A DNA stretch of 64,000 nucleotides from Vanilla planifolia (taxonomy: Eukaryota; Streptophyta; Magnoliopsida; Asparagales; Orchidaceae): the NCBI GenBank assembly GCA_023846275.1, contig JAIUJO010000166.1:20001-84000 (forward strand), in the 5' to 3' direction. The notes under the pieces are model-generated. The model was not told where the DNA came from. It made no database searches and saw nothing but the letters and a program-made list of their open reading frames with translations. How positions within the stretch are numbered: the stretch's first letter is position 1; every line of letters starts with the position of its first letter. Position numbers and translations under genes: made by a program. Shown piece by piece: positions 1-10,970 of the stretch.

Positions 1-719
1 AATTCTATTTTTTATTAGTCAATGGCTTAGGGCTACAACATTGGAGTCCATAGATTACACTTCACATAGGTGTGGGGGGTAACATGCAAAGTTTGAGTAA
101 GAACTGGGGGAATGATTAACATAATTTTTTTCTATATGTAGAAAAAGTTTTCAAATGGTAACCTAGTGGCTATATATCTAAACAACTACTTACATTTGGA
201 CTAACTACTATGCAATGTGAGAAAATTTTTCTTTTAGTTACTACAAAATGATGGGTCAATGGAATTCAACTTACGTTTTTATGTTGGATTTTGAATTCTT
301 GTTAATAAGATACGAGGATCACGTCAATTATGATATATAGAATTGTAGTTGAACATAACCAATTCAAAAGCTATAGTTTCATTAAAGAAAAAGGTCGGAT
401 TGGTCACTCCAACATGCATTATAGAGATTAATTAAATGTAAAGAAGGTTTGCAAGTGGTGTTTTGGGCTATGGTTGTGGGTGGTTGCTGCAACAAATGGG
501 TTTTCATCCGCTAATTGAACATTGTACTAGTAATATGGGCTATAGGCTTTTATTGTTTTACATAAGTTCACATCTTCAGTTTGGTTAATCTTTTATTGAA
601 TGTGAACTTTTAGAATATTGTTTGGGAAGACAAGTTGTTTTTGAATTGCATCAGCAATTTTTTTTCAATAATTAATTGAGTTGTTGTACTCATAAAAATG
701 CAAATTTAACATTGATAGG

Positions 720-1450
720 ATGTGTAGAAAAGGATACATTATGTTAGAGGCAATGTGTTTTTGTTAATAAATCTTGAGATCTTTCATGGAATAGAACAAA
801 AGAGAGATTAAAGTAAAAAATACCATGACTACTTCCAATGTTTAGAGAGGGAGAAAAGAGCATTTGTAGTTGCTTTTTTAGGAACTCATCTGGTGACCTT
901 TAATCGATGTCAGGTTGGACACAAACTAGAAATACTTTGTGCAATCTTCAACTAGTTTGTTGAGGAATTATAATATTATGTTAGGATTGGGATAAGCTTG
1001 ACATTATGGATTACTATTAACATGTAGTTGCTATTGAGGTGAGACGACTTAACAATGAGATTTAGTGATGTTGTGCAGTGCATGCGTGGAAATAATATAT
1101 TAAATGAAAACTTAGCTTGGGACAAAATTAGAGATTTTGCAAGACTTCAAGGACTATTTCTTGTTCTATGGGACATCAATGCCTTGCATAGCAAGTGCAA
1201 ACATGTGGGAAAAATTTAATAAGAGAAAGCTCAGTATGAGTTATTATATCTAATTCATGACTTTGATTTGTTAGGAATTGGTTTACTTGGTGTAATAATA
1301 AGAAGGGAGTGCTCATGCATATGAATGATTTGATAGACCTTTGAAGAATATTGTTGGTTTGGAAGCCTTCCTAAATATTACTATCACTCATCTTCCTTGC
1401 ATTGGCTTAGTCCACTACCCATTTCTTACAAAGTTTAGGAATGGCCATTG
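720..1450 (+). pseudogene. LINE endonuclease relic (unit Y)
   Basis: Remnant of the APE-type endonuclease that opens LINE ORF2 and nicks the target DNA. The clearest piece is 1160-1186, reading LVLWDINAL, which matches the GDFNAL motif of plant L1 endonucleases. It is followed by remnants of the FTWCNN-like stretch (about 1270-1300) and of a segment resembling the SDHYPL end motif (about 1405-1425). Several stops and frame shifts break it. Confidence 0.7.
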
Positions 1451-1979
1451 GATAAGAATAATAAAGAACACAATTTGAAAAAATCTAGTTAACATTTCCA
1501 AAAATAACTAATATTGCATATGTAGCTTGGAAAAGAAAGGTTAGAGGAAATTCGATGGATAAGCTATACACTAATTTAGTAGTCCCTTGTCAACTATAAA
1601 GAAAAGGAGTATGGCTAAACTTAGTAATGTTCTTCGTAAGGCTTGTTATTTAGAATAAGAAATATTGAACCTTAAACTCAAGCAATCTACAATGTCTTAA
1701 ATAAGTTAGAGAATGAGCTTTTGGCATTATGTATCATTTCCTAAAATAAAGTGGTGGCCTTAAAAGAAGCTTGCTGGTGATAATGTGCTAATTTCCAAAG
1801 GGCCGCCCTTAAGGACTATAGCATAGGTGTTTTTCCAGGGAATGATGACTACATTTAGCAATTAAATCCACCAACTTAAAAAAGAAAGTATGGAACTGCT
1901 GACCTCTTTAACTGAGACTAAGGACATCCTCATATAGTTTTGTAAAGAAAATTGGTATAGCTAAGGGCAATATCAGCAT

Positions 1980-2665
1980 CTTCTATCTTTTTGGCATTTG
2001 ATAACTATGAATAGAGATCAAGTAGCAACACTTCTGGCTAAAATCATTCATGGTGGGATTAGAAATGTGGTGAAGTTCAAAAAAAGAAATAAATCACTTG
2101 GTGTGCATGGCATCTCTACTGCGTTTGAGCATGGTTATTAAAATGTTACATTGGTGGATATTATCACATATGTGAAGAGTTTTTTTAAGGCTATATTCTT
2201 GACCAAATAATAACAAAATATACTGGTCATTCAAATTCTGAAAGTTTGGGATGTTTTTAAACCCGCACATTTTAAGTCCGTCAGCATAAGCAATGTGATT
2301 TATAACATAGTGACCAAAATATTAGTGGCTAGATTGAAGGTCACGTTTTCTAATATAATTATAGGGGAATAACTTACTTTTGTACCAGGTTATGCCATAT
2401 TTGACAATATATGCTTGGCATAGAAAATAGCTACCCATATGCACTTTTCTATTTCCAAAGATAGTTTGATGGTGCCAAAGTTAAATATAGACTAAGCTTA
2501 TGATGAGCTTAATGAGAATTTCATGTTGGACATGCTAAAGCATTTATAATTCCTAAGTACTTTTTGTGATTAGATCTAGGCTTGTATCACTACACTAAGA
2601 CTTGAGATTATGTTTAATTAGTATCCTACACTAAAAAATAAGGGCACTATATAAGAGCAACCATG
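1980..2665 (+). pseudogene. LINE reverse transcriptase relic, N-terminal half (unit Y)
   Basis: From 2088 the frame reads NKSLGVHGIS, the decayed form of the DKSPGxDGI motif that starts the RT finger region in plant L1 elements. It continues through remnants of the LIPKV and FRPISL segments (2225-2300) and of the region that binds template (2360-2560). The catalytic YxDD box is absent because the element is cut at about 2665. Confidence 0.75.
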
Positions 2666-4059
2666 GCAAAATAGGTAACGAAGAAAAAGTCAATGAGAGG
2701 TCCTTTATATTTCTAATTAAAAGTTGTAGTACATAGTAATAGGGAAGTGGAGGAAGGCCATGGTAGTTTTCAACATACTTAGCTACAGAGTTTGAAGGAA
2801 TAGGTGGAACTCTCAGACATTTCAAGTTCATCTACTAAAGTGGTCAAGGAAAGAGTCTAAGAGAAAGGAAAAGTATGGCAGAATGAGTTTTCTTAAGAAA
2901 TTGAAACAAAAATGAATAAAGAGAGAAGGAGCCGTCTGAAGATTTGAAAATCAAAAACTAAAAAAGGGTGGTAAGACAAGAGAACATTGGATCTGGTAGA
3001 GCATTATGCAGATGCTTCACATCTCTAAGAAATTTAGAAGATGACCGTACAATTTTGTTGTTGCAAGGAACAATTGAAAAGAAACTTTGGGATTGCTCAT
3101 GGCTCAACCTTCATGTGGATAATGTGTATTATGGATGTAGTGGGTAAGGACAAAGAGGTTTTTTGTTTTGCTGCGTGGATGTTGGTTGTAGGGAGCTTAT
3201 AAGTATTAGAATTTGGATTCATTTGAGGACTTGTTTGGGTCATATTATGCTAGTTGTGGATCGAGCTAGGCTCAAGCATGGTTATAGCTATGATGATGTC
3301 AGGTGCATAATTGTTTGTGAAATAGATATTTTGTTAAAATAAGTTTTGTAAATTCCTTCTCCATCAATAGTAGGAACTTGTTCCAAACATACAATAGAGA
3401 GCAAGAGAAATTCTTATGATACTCTTTTGAGGCTTTATGTAGAGTTTATCTCTATTGTGCACTTTAAAAAAAATCTAACATGCCATTAGAGTCTCAAAAT
3501 TCTAAATATTAAGATAGCACTTTACACAAAAGGAAGTTTAATGTACTAGTCAGCTACAACTTGATTGAATATGAAGCTAAAATTTGTAGGCTTTGGGAAG
3601 TAGCCCGATATGCTAAACTTGTATGAATTTTACCAAAATGTTTATATGGGATATTGATGCAAATTGGTGGTGGAGGCATTGGTCAAAGCATGTTGAATTT
3701 ACCACTTGGAAGATGTCACTATACATGTGTAGCTGCTATAGGGTGTGTCGATCAAGTCATGTATGTTTGTGTCTGCTAAACTTTAGGTTCTAGGAGCATT
3801 AGTTTAGTATTGTGTGGATCAATCACTAAGGAAAACAATATGAGAGAACAACAAATAAAATTTACACTAGTATAAGGGGTTACATGTCATGTAGTAGTTA
3901 GAACTAGGGGAGAGGTGAGCACAACTTATATTTTATACATAGAATAAGTTTAAAAGGGGTGACCTAATGGATATATATCATGATTGTTGCTTGGTTGACA
4001 TTGATAAATTGTTATATTTATACTCCAATTATGTTAGTTGGGAATAAAATTATTCTTTT

Positions 4060-4580
4060 AATTGCTGCAACATGGTAGACTATGGGAATTTAATTTCTAT
4101 TTTAAGATTGGATTTCGAATGCTTGGTAATAAGTTACCAAAATAAGGTTAGCTATGAATATTTAAGAATTATGCCCACACATAATCACAACAAAAGATAT
4201 AAGTTTATTAAAGAAAAATGGAAGATTGGTCACTCTAGCAAGCATTGTAGGTGTAACTTAAAAGTAAAGTAGGTTTGTAAGCTACATTTTTGGACTATGG
4301 GTGTATGTTGCCATTGCAACAAAGGAGTTGCAATGCATTACTTCATCATTGTGTTGGTGGTATAGATTATAGGCTATTGCTTTTGTAGATGTAGTGCACA
4401 TTTTTAATTTGTTTAATGTTTTGGTGACTATGAACTTTTGGAATATTGCTTGGGAAGGCTTATTATTTCCAAATTGTGTGAGTATTCTCATGAATTGTCT
4501 AAGCTATATGAGTTGCTGTGGAACTGTTGCACTTATAAAATGTAGATTTCCAATGGATCAAATTTGTAGAAAGTGCTCTG
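4060..4580 (+). other. LINE spacer module of the Y/Z/B type
   Basis: Stretch between ORF1 and the endonuclease. A frame open from 4072 to 4269 ends in residues KIGHSSKHCRCNLK. Related sequence is at about 240-440 in unit Y and about 29500-29640 in unit B, always ahead of the endonuclease. I saw no such block in units A, D or E. The product is not recognised; the Cys/His cluster is only loosely knuckle-like. Confidence 0.55.
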
Positions 4581-5320
4581 TTATTCCTAGGGGCAATGTA
4601 TTTTAACTAAAAAATCATGAGTTCTTTTGTGGTTTAGAACATAAGTTTGATTAAAGTAGCAAAATTTTTTGCTATATTTAGTAAGCGAGAATAGGGTATT
4701 TGTAGTTGCATTGTAGGAAGCCCATGTGGAGACCTTTAATCATAAAGAGGTACATTAGCCTTCTGAAAAAATCTTGAACTACTTTGTGCAACCTTCAACT
4801 GGGTTATCATGGGGCATTATAGTACTATTAAGGGATTGCGTCGAGCTTGTGGTTTTGGATTACACCTCAGAGGTGGTTATTATTCAGGTGAGATCTTGCA
4901 ATAATAAGATTTGGCAATGTTGTTGTGTATCTAATTGAAAATACTATATAAACTAACGTGAAACCTGAGACAAAATTAGAGATTCTACAAAGCTTGGTGG
5001 ACAGCTACTTGTTGCAAGGGACTTCAATCTTTTGCTTGTAAAGGAAGAGATAAAAGGGGTAATTTTTAATAGTGGGCAAGCTCAGTTTCAATTCTACAAG
5101 TTTATTCATGATTTACTTTTGACTAACTTGGTATCTTTTAGGAACTAGTTTACTTGGTGAAACAATGACGGGAACTCCCTTATATATGAAATATTAGACC
5201 AAGCTTTCGTGAATATAGATGGTATTAAAGCCTTACCAAGTGTTACTGTCACTCATCTTCCACTCATCATCATGAACCACACTAGCCATTATTTATAAAG
5301 TTTAGAAAATTATCGTTGAG
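4580..5320 (+). pseudogene. LINE endonuclease relic (unit Z)
   Basis: APE-type endonuclease remnant at the start of ORF2. At 5005-5037 it reads LLVARDFNLLL, the GDFNxLL motif, with the Asp and Asn kept and the Gly changed to Arg. Downstream 5140-5165 keeps a remnant of the FTWCNN segment. Broken by several stops. Confidence 0.78.
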
Positions 5321-5639
5321 AAAGACTAATAAATTTAGTAGAGCTTTGTCGGCTTTAAAGAAATAGAGCATGGTTAAACTTGGTAATATACTTAGTAACC
5401 TTGCTTTGTTGGAACAAGAAATCTATGTTCAACATAAGGAATTTACAAATGGCTTAAATGTGATAAAACATGATCTTTTGGCATAACATATTGCTCCTTA
5501 CCATAATGTTGTGGCTTTAGAAGAATCATGGTGGTGGAAATGTGTCAAGATTCAAAGAGCAACCCTTAGGGATTGGAACACAAATGTTTTTTTAGGAAGT
5601 GGCTGCTTCTATGTTCAAAATTAATTATATCCAACAACT

Positions 5640-6900
5640 TAGAAATGATAATATGGAACTGATATCTCCACCAATTAAGACTAAAGACAATCATATGTAA
5701 TTTTTAAAGAACAAGTGATGTAATCATGGGCAATATGAGCTTCCTCTGTCTTTCTTGCCTTTCAGAACTATTTATAATGAGCAAGAAGTCACACTTGTGG
5801 CTCAAATTAGTGACAATATGATAAGAATTATGACAATATCCATTAAAAGGAAAAAAACACTTGGCATAGATGGCATGCCTACTAGTTTGTGCATGGTTAT
5901 CAGAAAATCATGTTGGTGTACAATATCATATAAGTAAAAAATTCTTTAAAAAAAGCTTTTTGTGCAAATATTAAGATAAAATGCTGGTCATTGTCCTTCC
6001 TAAAGTTCAAGGAGCATCCAAACCTAAGAAATGTATGCCCATCACCCTCTATCACATCATTCAGGAAGTAGTGATTGACATTTTTGTTGCTGGTCTAAAG
6101 TTGGCTCACCTATATATTATTACAAAGGAACAAGTCACTTTTATGCCAGGACATGCTACTTATCATAATATCTTTTGACATAACACGTTACCAATTTGCA
6201 CCTTTCTAATTCAAAAGAAGGCTTTAAGTCATTAAAGCTAGGTGAACAAAGTTTGTGATAAGGAAAATTGAAAATTTGTGCTAGATATGCTAAAACTAAT
6301 TTGTTGTCTTACTTTATGTTGTTATTGGATTAAGACATGTGTCGAAGCATCAAGACTTTGGATACTATTTAGTGGCATCCATTTACAAGGGATCAAATCA
6401 ACCAAGGATCTTAGGTATTACTATCTACTCTCATCATACCTATTTACTATTGTGCTTAAGTATCTCTCATGACTTATTAAGTAATTGTTTGATCATGCTA
6501 CCTTAATTGCAATCAAGATTGGCCCTTCTTCCTCTACATGATTACACCTTTTGTATGTTGATGATATCATGATATACACACCTACACCTTTGCCACATGA
6601 TGCCCCTCTAGGATATTTGGGAGTAGTATGGGTATTGCTCAAGTCAGGTAGTAAATCTTAATAAATCTAAAGTATTATCTAATATGGGGATGGAATGTAG
6701 TGAAGGAAGATGATTGTTGAAAAATTACATATGCATCAAGTTGCTCTACTGAAAAATCTAGGCATATTAATTATAACTACTAAACTATAGAAAAAAAGTC
6801 AATTTTATTATTCATCAAGTTGAAAACTATGTGCCATGATGGACGATCAAGTCATTGTGAATAGCAAGTTGTATTGTCATGATCAACTATATGTTAGCCA
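5640..6900 (+). pseudogene. LINE reverse transcriptase relic (unit Z)
   Basis: RT remnant covering fingers and palm. The segment at 5755-5934 is open and contains KTLGIDGM, the KSPGxDG motif. The piece at 5981-6175 includes VLPKVQGASKPK (the LIPKV..P..F motif) and KEQVTFMPG. The catalytic box reads YVDD at 6554-6565, so the two metal-binding aspartates are intact here even though the frame around them is not. Order and spacing match plant L1 ORF2. Confidence 0.85.
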
Positions 6901-8099
6901 CTATTATTATGAACTATTTAGCCCATTCTTTAGTCTGAAGTGGTACTCTTATGGAGTTAAAGAAATTGTTATGACATTAACTGTAGAGAAGTACAAATGC
7001 TAGCAACATAATTCATTATACTTGCTAGGAAATGGTAACTCTTCTTATGGAATATAGGGGACTCAGAGTTAATAGTTTGTCAACTAGACAACTACCATTG
7101 ATTGCAAAACACTATAGGGGTGATGTCATGTCTTGGAAAGATTTCTTATGGGTTTAGTCCTTTAGCTGTAAGTGCTTTTTAAAAATAATAATATCTATAT
7201 GCCATGTGGTTCTTTCGATACATGTAATTTACTCAATATTACAAGCACTTTTATAATAAATAATATGGTTTGGAGGATTGTTAAGAGTAATTCTATTATA
7301 TTCTATTTAGATAATTCACTTGGAATCCTTCTTATTACTTAAAGGCCATCCAATCTTAACTTGGAAGTACACTATTCAATACATGTAGCAAATCTAGTTA
7401 TGGAGCATGGTGTATAGGATCACAATAAGATACAAAACTTATTGCATCTAATTTGGTAGCTCAGTGTTTACATTTCCCATAAGTTCAATTAAATGAAACT
7501 GATTTCTTGGGCTTCAAATTGAATGAGGAAATGATGGTAGACTCAAAGATTATCTATAGTAGTATGTATACGAGCTAGAATTCTACCAGAAAGGAGCTTG
7601 TGTGGGTATGGAAATTGGTACTGTAGCATAAGGGTTAACATATTATTGTGAAGATTACTATTAAATCTACTTCTTCCTCATTCTTGTCTTCATTTAAGAG
7701 GGATTAAGAAGTTAGAGCTTTTTTTGCGGGGCTTTAATGTGATTAAGATGTGCAACATTGTTTGTGAGAGCATCATAGTGTAAAAGAATTATGGTTCTAC
7801 AACTTTACCAATGAGAATTTCTAGTATGGTGGTGTGAACTATAGTGACCATACTTCATTAACTGACCTTCTTAACTGAATGTATATGAATATGAAGATGG
7901 TTACTACATCTCATATAGTCAATTTTGGTACTTTCATGTTATTTAATCTATGGATAAATAGAAATCTACAAGCAAATTTGGAAAAGGCTCTCAATTTAGG
8001 CACACACCAAAGAAATGTTTAACTTGTTATTGCAGCTTTTTTCAACTCTCATATCCCATCTAATGGGAACTCTACTGGCCTTTGTTACCTACTTTTTAC

Positions 8100-8600
8100 C
8101 ACTTATTCTAATGAGGCAAATTCAACTCAATAAAGACGTAGCTATGTTAGATGTTTGCAATACTAGAATTGGTATTGCTATTTAAGATTGCATTGGCAAA
8201 CCTATTGCTATTGCAGGTAAAACTTGGGTTTTAGGTTTAGTTTTGCCCTTGGAAACTATTGCCATTCTTGTGGTATGGAACATCTCGAAATGCTACTTCC
8301 AAATGTCAAGGGAGCATTGAACTAGTCAGACTCTAAATTAACAGTTATTGTAGTGAACCAGTTGCTTTTATCAATGACTGATAGAGGTACCAATCATAAT
8401 GTCATTACAAATGTTTAAGGTATGTAGTCCTTAAAAAACTATCCCAAATAATGCACCAAGGAAATTGTGCTACAGACTAGATGGCACATGACACACCCCT
8501 GTATGAGTTGTTTTGGCATTAAGGAAAGCCCCTCCCAAATTGCTTCAACTTTTTCTTTTTACTTATTTTATGCATGAACATCTTTAAGGGGGGTATGATG
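8100..8600 (+). pseudogene. LINE RNase H domain relic (unit Z)
   Basis: Remnant of the C-terminal RNase H domain found in some plant L1 lineages. The segment around 8160-8300 corresponds to GIAI.D..G.....G.TWVL and to the ETIAILVV-like helix. Sequence at 8430-8530 corresponds to the late HxLHQGNxxxDWxxHHT stretch. Units A, C, D and D' show the same domain more clearly. Confidence 0.65.
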
Positions 8601-8624
8601 TAGGCTTCAACCATTTCTTTATCA

Positions 8625-9580
8625 AGGAACCCAAAGACTTCTATTTCTTATAAGTTATTGATAGAGTCCAAAGAGCAATATCCACCATTGGTTGGTCAAC
8701 ATTATTTATGTTTAAGACAAGGATGGTATGTGATTAACTTCGAGCACCCACCATTTATTCTTGATTATTGAAAACATCCCTAGAAAATGTTTTTGTAATG
8801 GATTAACTTCCATAAATCTAAGAATTTTACCTCTAACTATGAAATATTATTGCCCACAATTTTCCATCTTAATCATTACTCTAATCTCAAAGGACAACAA
8901 AATGAGATCAAAATCCTATGATGTTATCTCATGCTAATGTATCTAGATGGTTGGTTTGCTTTGAGCACCCCAATTTCTTCAAAGTAATGATGTCAAGGGC
9001 ATGAACTTGCTAGCTAAGGCCAAATTGCATCATTGAAAAAAGGATCTCGACATGTAGTGCCCTTAAAAGGTGTCTACTGGCACAAAACTTGCCCTCCAAT
9101 GGATCCTCATTAAGAGACTGAGATTGTGCGCATTCCAACTACAAGATTCACAGAGTTTATTATTATTTTTATTTATTATAATAACCTAACCATGTTATGA
9201 TTGGATAATTGGTGCACTTATTACCTTTTTTTAATGTGGTAGAATTCTCTTAGGCTCACTCTCTAAAATCAAACACTAATTCTCCATCATTAATCACCAC
9301 CATGATAGGCCCCATTCCTACATCAAAAATTTATAAAACAAAAATTAAAATGATTCATCACTAGCACAAAAGGTCATCTAATTTGGTAAGTTATCATGAG
9401 TCATTAAAAAGTGGGACAAAAGCTTACATTGACCTTTTTCCAAATAAAGGAATCTCTTCTAAAGTTAGTGTTAGGTGTATGTATTAGCTTTACAATTACT
9501 ATAGTTATTCAAGTTGCATGTTACATCAAACAAACTATAACTAATTTAATGAGCTATTTATAGAAGGATCAATGATGTAG
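8625..9580 (-). pseudogene. 18S rRNA, 5' segment, degenerate (copy 1)
   Basis: Reverse complement follows plant 18S rRNA from about nucleotide 1100 down to nucleotide 1. Landmarks on the plus strand: the GAGTCC..AGCAA..ATCC block at 8668-8690, the TGCTTTGAGCACxxxAATTTCTTCAAAGTAA block at about 8957-8990, the CTGGCAC end of the 530 loop at 9076-9082, GCCCTCCAATGGATCCTC at 9091-9108, and ACAAACTATAACT at about 9531-9543. About 70 bases just inside the 5' end are lost: the match jumps near 9563 to AGGATCAA, the antisense of TTGATCCT. Many changes are CG to TG or CA, so no functional rRNA could form. It starts at the LINE Z tail and is followed by the ETS. The rest of this 18S lies beyond the left edge of the window, not at 17611, which belongs to the next unit. 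Confidence 0.95.
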
Positions 9581-10970
9581 CAATACACATTTGTCATTTC
9601 TAGAGATGCTCCACAATGCAAGAGCAAAAGCTCTAAAGTTAGGATGCCATCCCTCAAGTTCCCACACATTGCCTTTCATCAATGGCTTTCATCAATGACG
9701 ACTGTCCATGGTAGGGAATGAAGATCAAAATTAGTGATTTCAAAAACTGTGCTAACTAGATAGTACAAATGATCACATATTAAATAACACTGTAGAACAC
9801 TAAGATTTCTAGAAAAGTAAAAGTGTAGCATCAAATAAAAAATTTAATGGAACTTAAGAATTTAATTGAAAAAGGAAGCAACATATGGCAACTTTAAGAA
9901 CGTTAATTTATTTGACAAAGCCCTACACATAGTGACTAACCACATCAAGAAGTTTCCAAGTTATTTGAAGCAACAACATAAAAACCTTGTCTTGCTCTAA
10001 AGTATTCTCAAGGCAACTTAATCCCAATAGGATATAAAGCTTTAAAGATATAAAAAATAACAAAAGGTCTAATTAAAGATGAAGGCCTTATCTATCACCT
10101 ACATGGTGCAAAAAGTAGCAATCCCTACAAAATGTGAATAAGCATACAAAGGATCCATAATGGTGTTCACTAATAATATAGTCATTTAAATGACTAAAAA
10201 ATTATTGCACCTTCCAAATCAAAGATTTTGAGCATGACTCATGTAACTACAAAATGTTTTGTCAAAGTCCATGATAGGAAAGCAAGAAACCTGCATGGTC
10301 AAATCTTGGCCAACCACTAAGAAAGGCCATGTTAATTGCTTAAAAACATTATGATTCCACAACTAACTGCTTACATTTGTCAAGCCCCCTATGTCACAAG
10401 CATAGGATGACACAACACATGGGCTAGACTTGACACTGCATGTCGCACCATGTAGAGATAATAACACCCTTAACACACATATATTTAAGTGCAACCTATA
10501 CCACATAGGAGAGGCAAGCATGGTGTGAGCATTACACATTTTACCATGGAAGTCCCTTTTAGAGAGGCTCCTTATTCTTGCATTAGTAGTCCTAAGGGTT
10601 GAGAATGGTCAAAAAGAGTAGTGTTGTGGCCTAAAAATTTCACACACTAGGAAAGCCAACATAAAGGACAAGGAAACACCAACACACATAACACCACGAA
10701 GGGTAGAGGCATGGATGACAAAAACATTACCAAGCACACTTGGCAATGCCAACTAGTAGCACTTCAAATAAGAATAATAAAAAGTCTCCCAATATAGCAT
10801 AACTCTATCCATGCACCAGTAAGCTACAACACAAAAACTAAAACAAAGCTTTACACTTTATAGAGCCAACGTACCAAGCACACAGGATGATATAGGCCAC
10901 ATGCTAACTAGGTGTCATACATTTAAATAGTAGATTACAATGACAGTTAGCGATGAAGCTCAATATATAT
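9581..10970 (-). other. External transcribed spacer and upstream IGS (copy 1)
   Basis: Non-coding stretch upstream of the 18S 5' end in rRNA orientation. It aligns by eye with 38915-40440 of the second rDNA copy, for example GCTCCACAATG at 9608 against the related block at 38983, ATTATTGCACCTTC at 10201 against 39559, and CTTGGCCAACCA at 10306 against 39665. I could not pick out a convincing Pol I start motif (TATATAxGGG type). No open frame of interest. Confidence 0.8.

Larger units (their letters stand above)
1..2665 (+). mobile_element. LINE unit Y, 3'-deleted, L1-type
   Basis: Degenerate non-LTR retrotransposon, cut by the window edge on the left. It begins in the spacer before ORF2; bases 1-720 align by eye with 3785-4580 of unit Z. 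An endonuclease relic and the first half of a reverse transcriptase follow. The RT stops near 2665, in the stretch after the conserved GLRQG-like region, and the sequence then passes directly into the end of ORF1 of the next unit. RT thumb, zinc finger, RNase H and 3' tail are therefore missing. Stops and frameshifts are frequent throughout. The spacer resembles units Z and B rather than A, D and E. Confidence 0.8.
2666..8624 (+). mobile_element. LINE unit Z, lacking its 5' end, L1-type
   Basis: Degenerate LINE joined on its left to the broken RT of unit Y and on its right directly to 18S rDNA. It starts in the ORF1 tail (about 2690-3000, similar to 27800-28040 of unit B), then has the ORF1-ORF2 spacer, endonuclease, RT and RNase H. 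It ends in the tail shared by several units, TGTAGGCTT followed by AACCATTTCTTTATCAA, at 8601-8624. There is no poly(A) tract. At 8625 the 18S sequence starts without a gap. The 5' end and most of ORF1 are missing. Confidence 0.85.
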
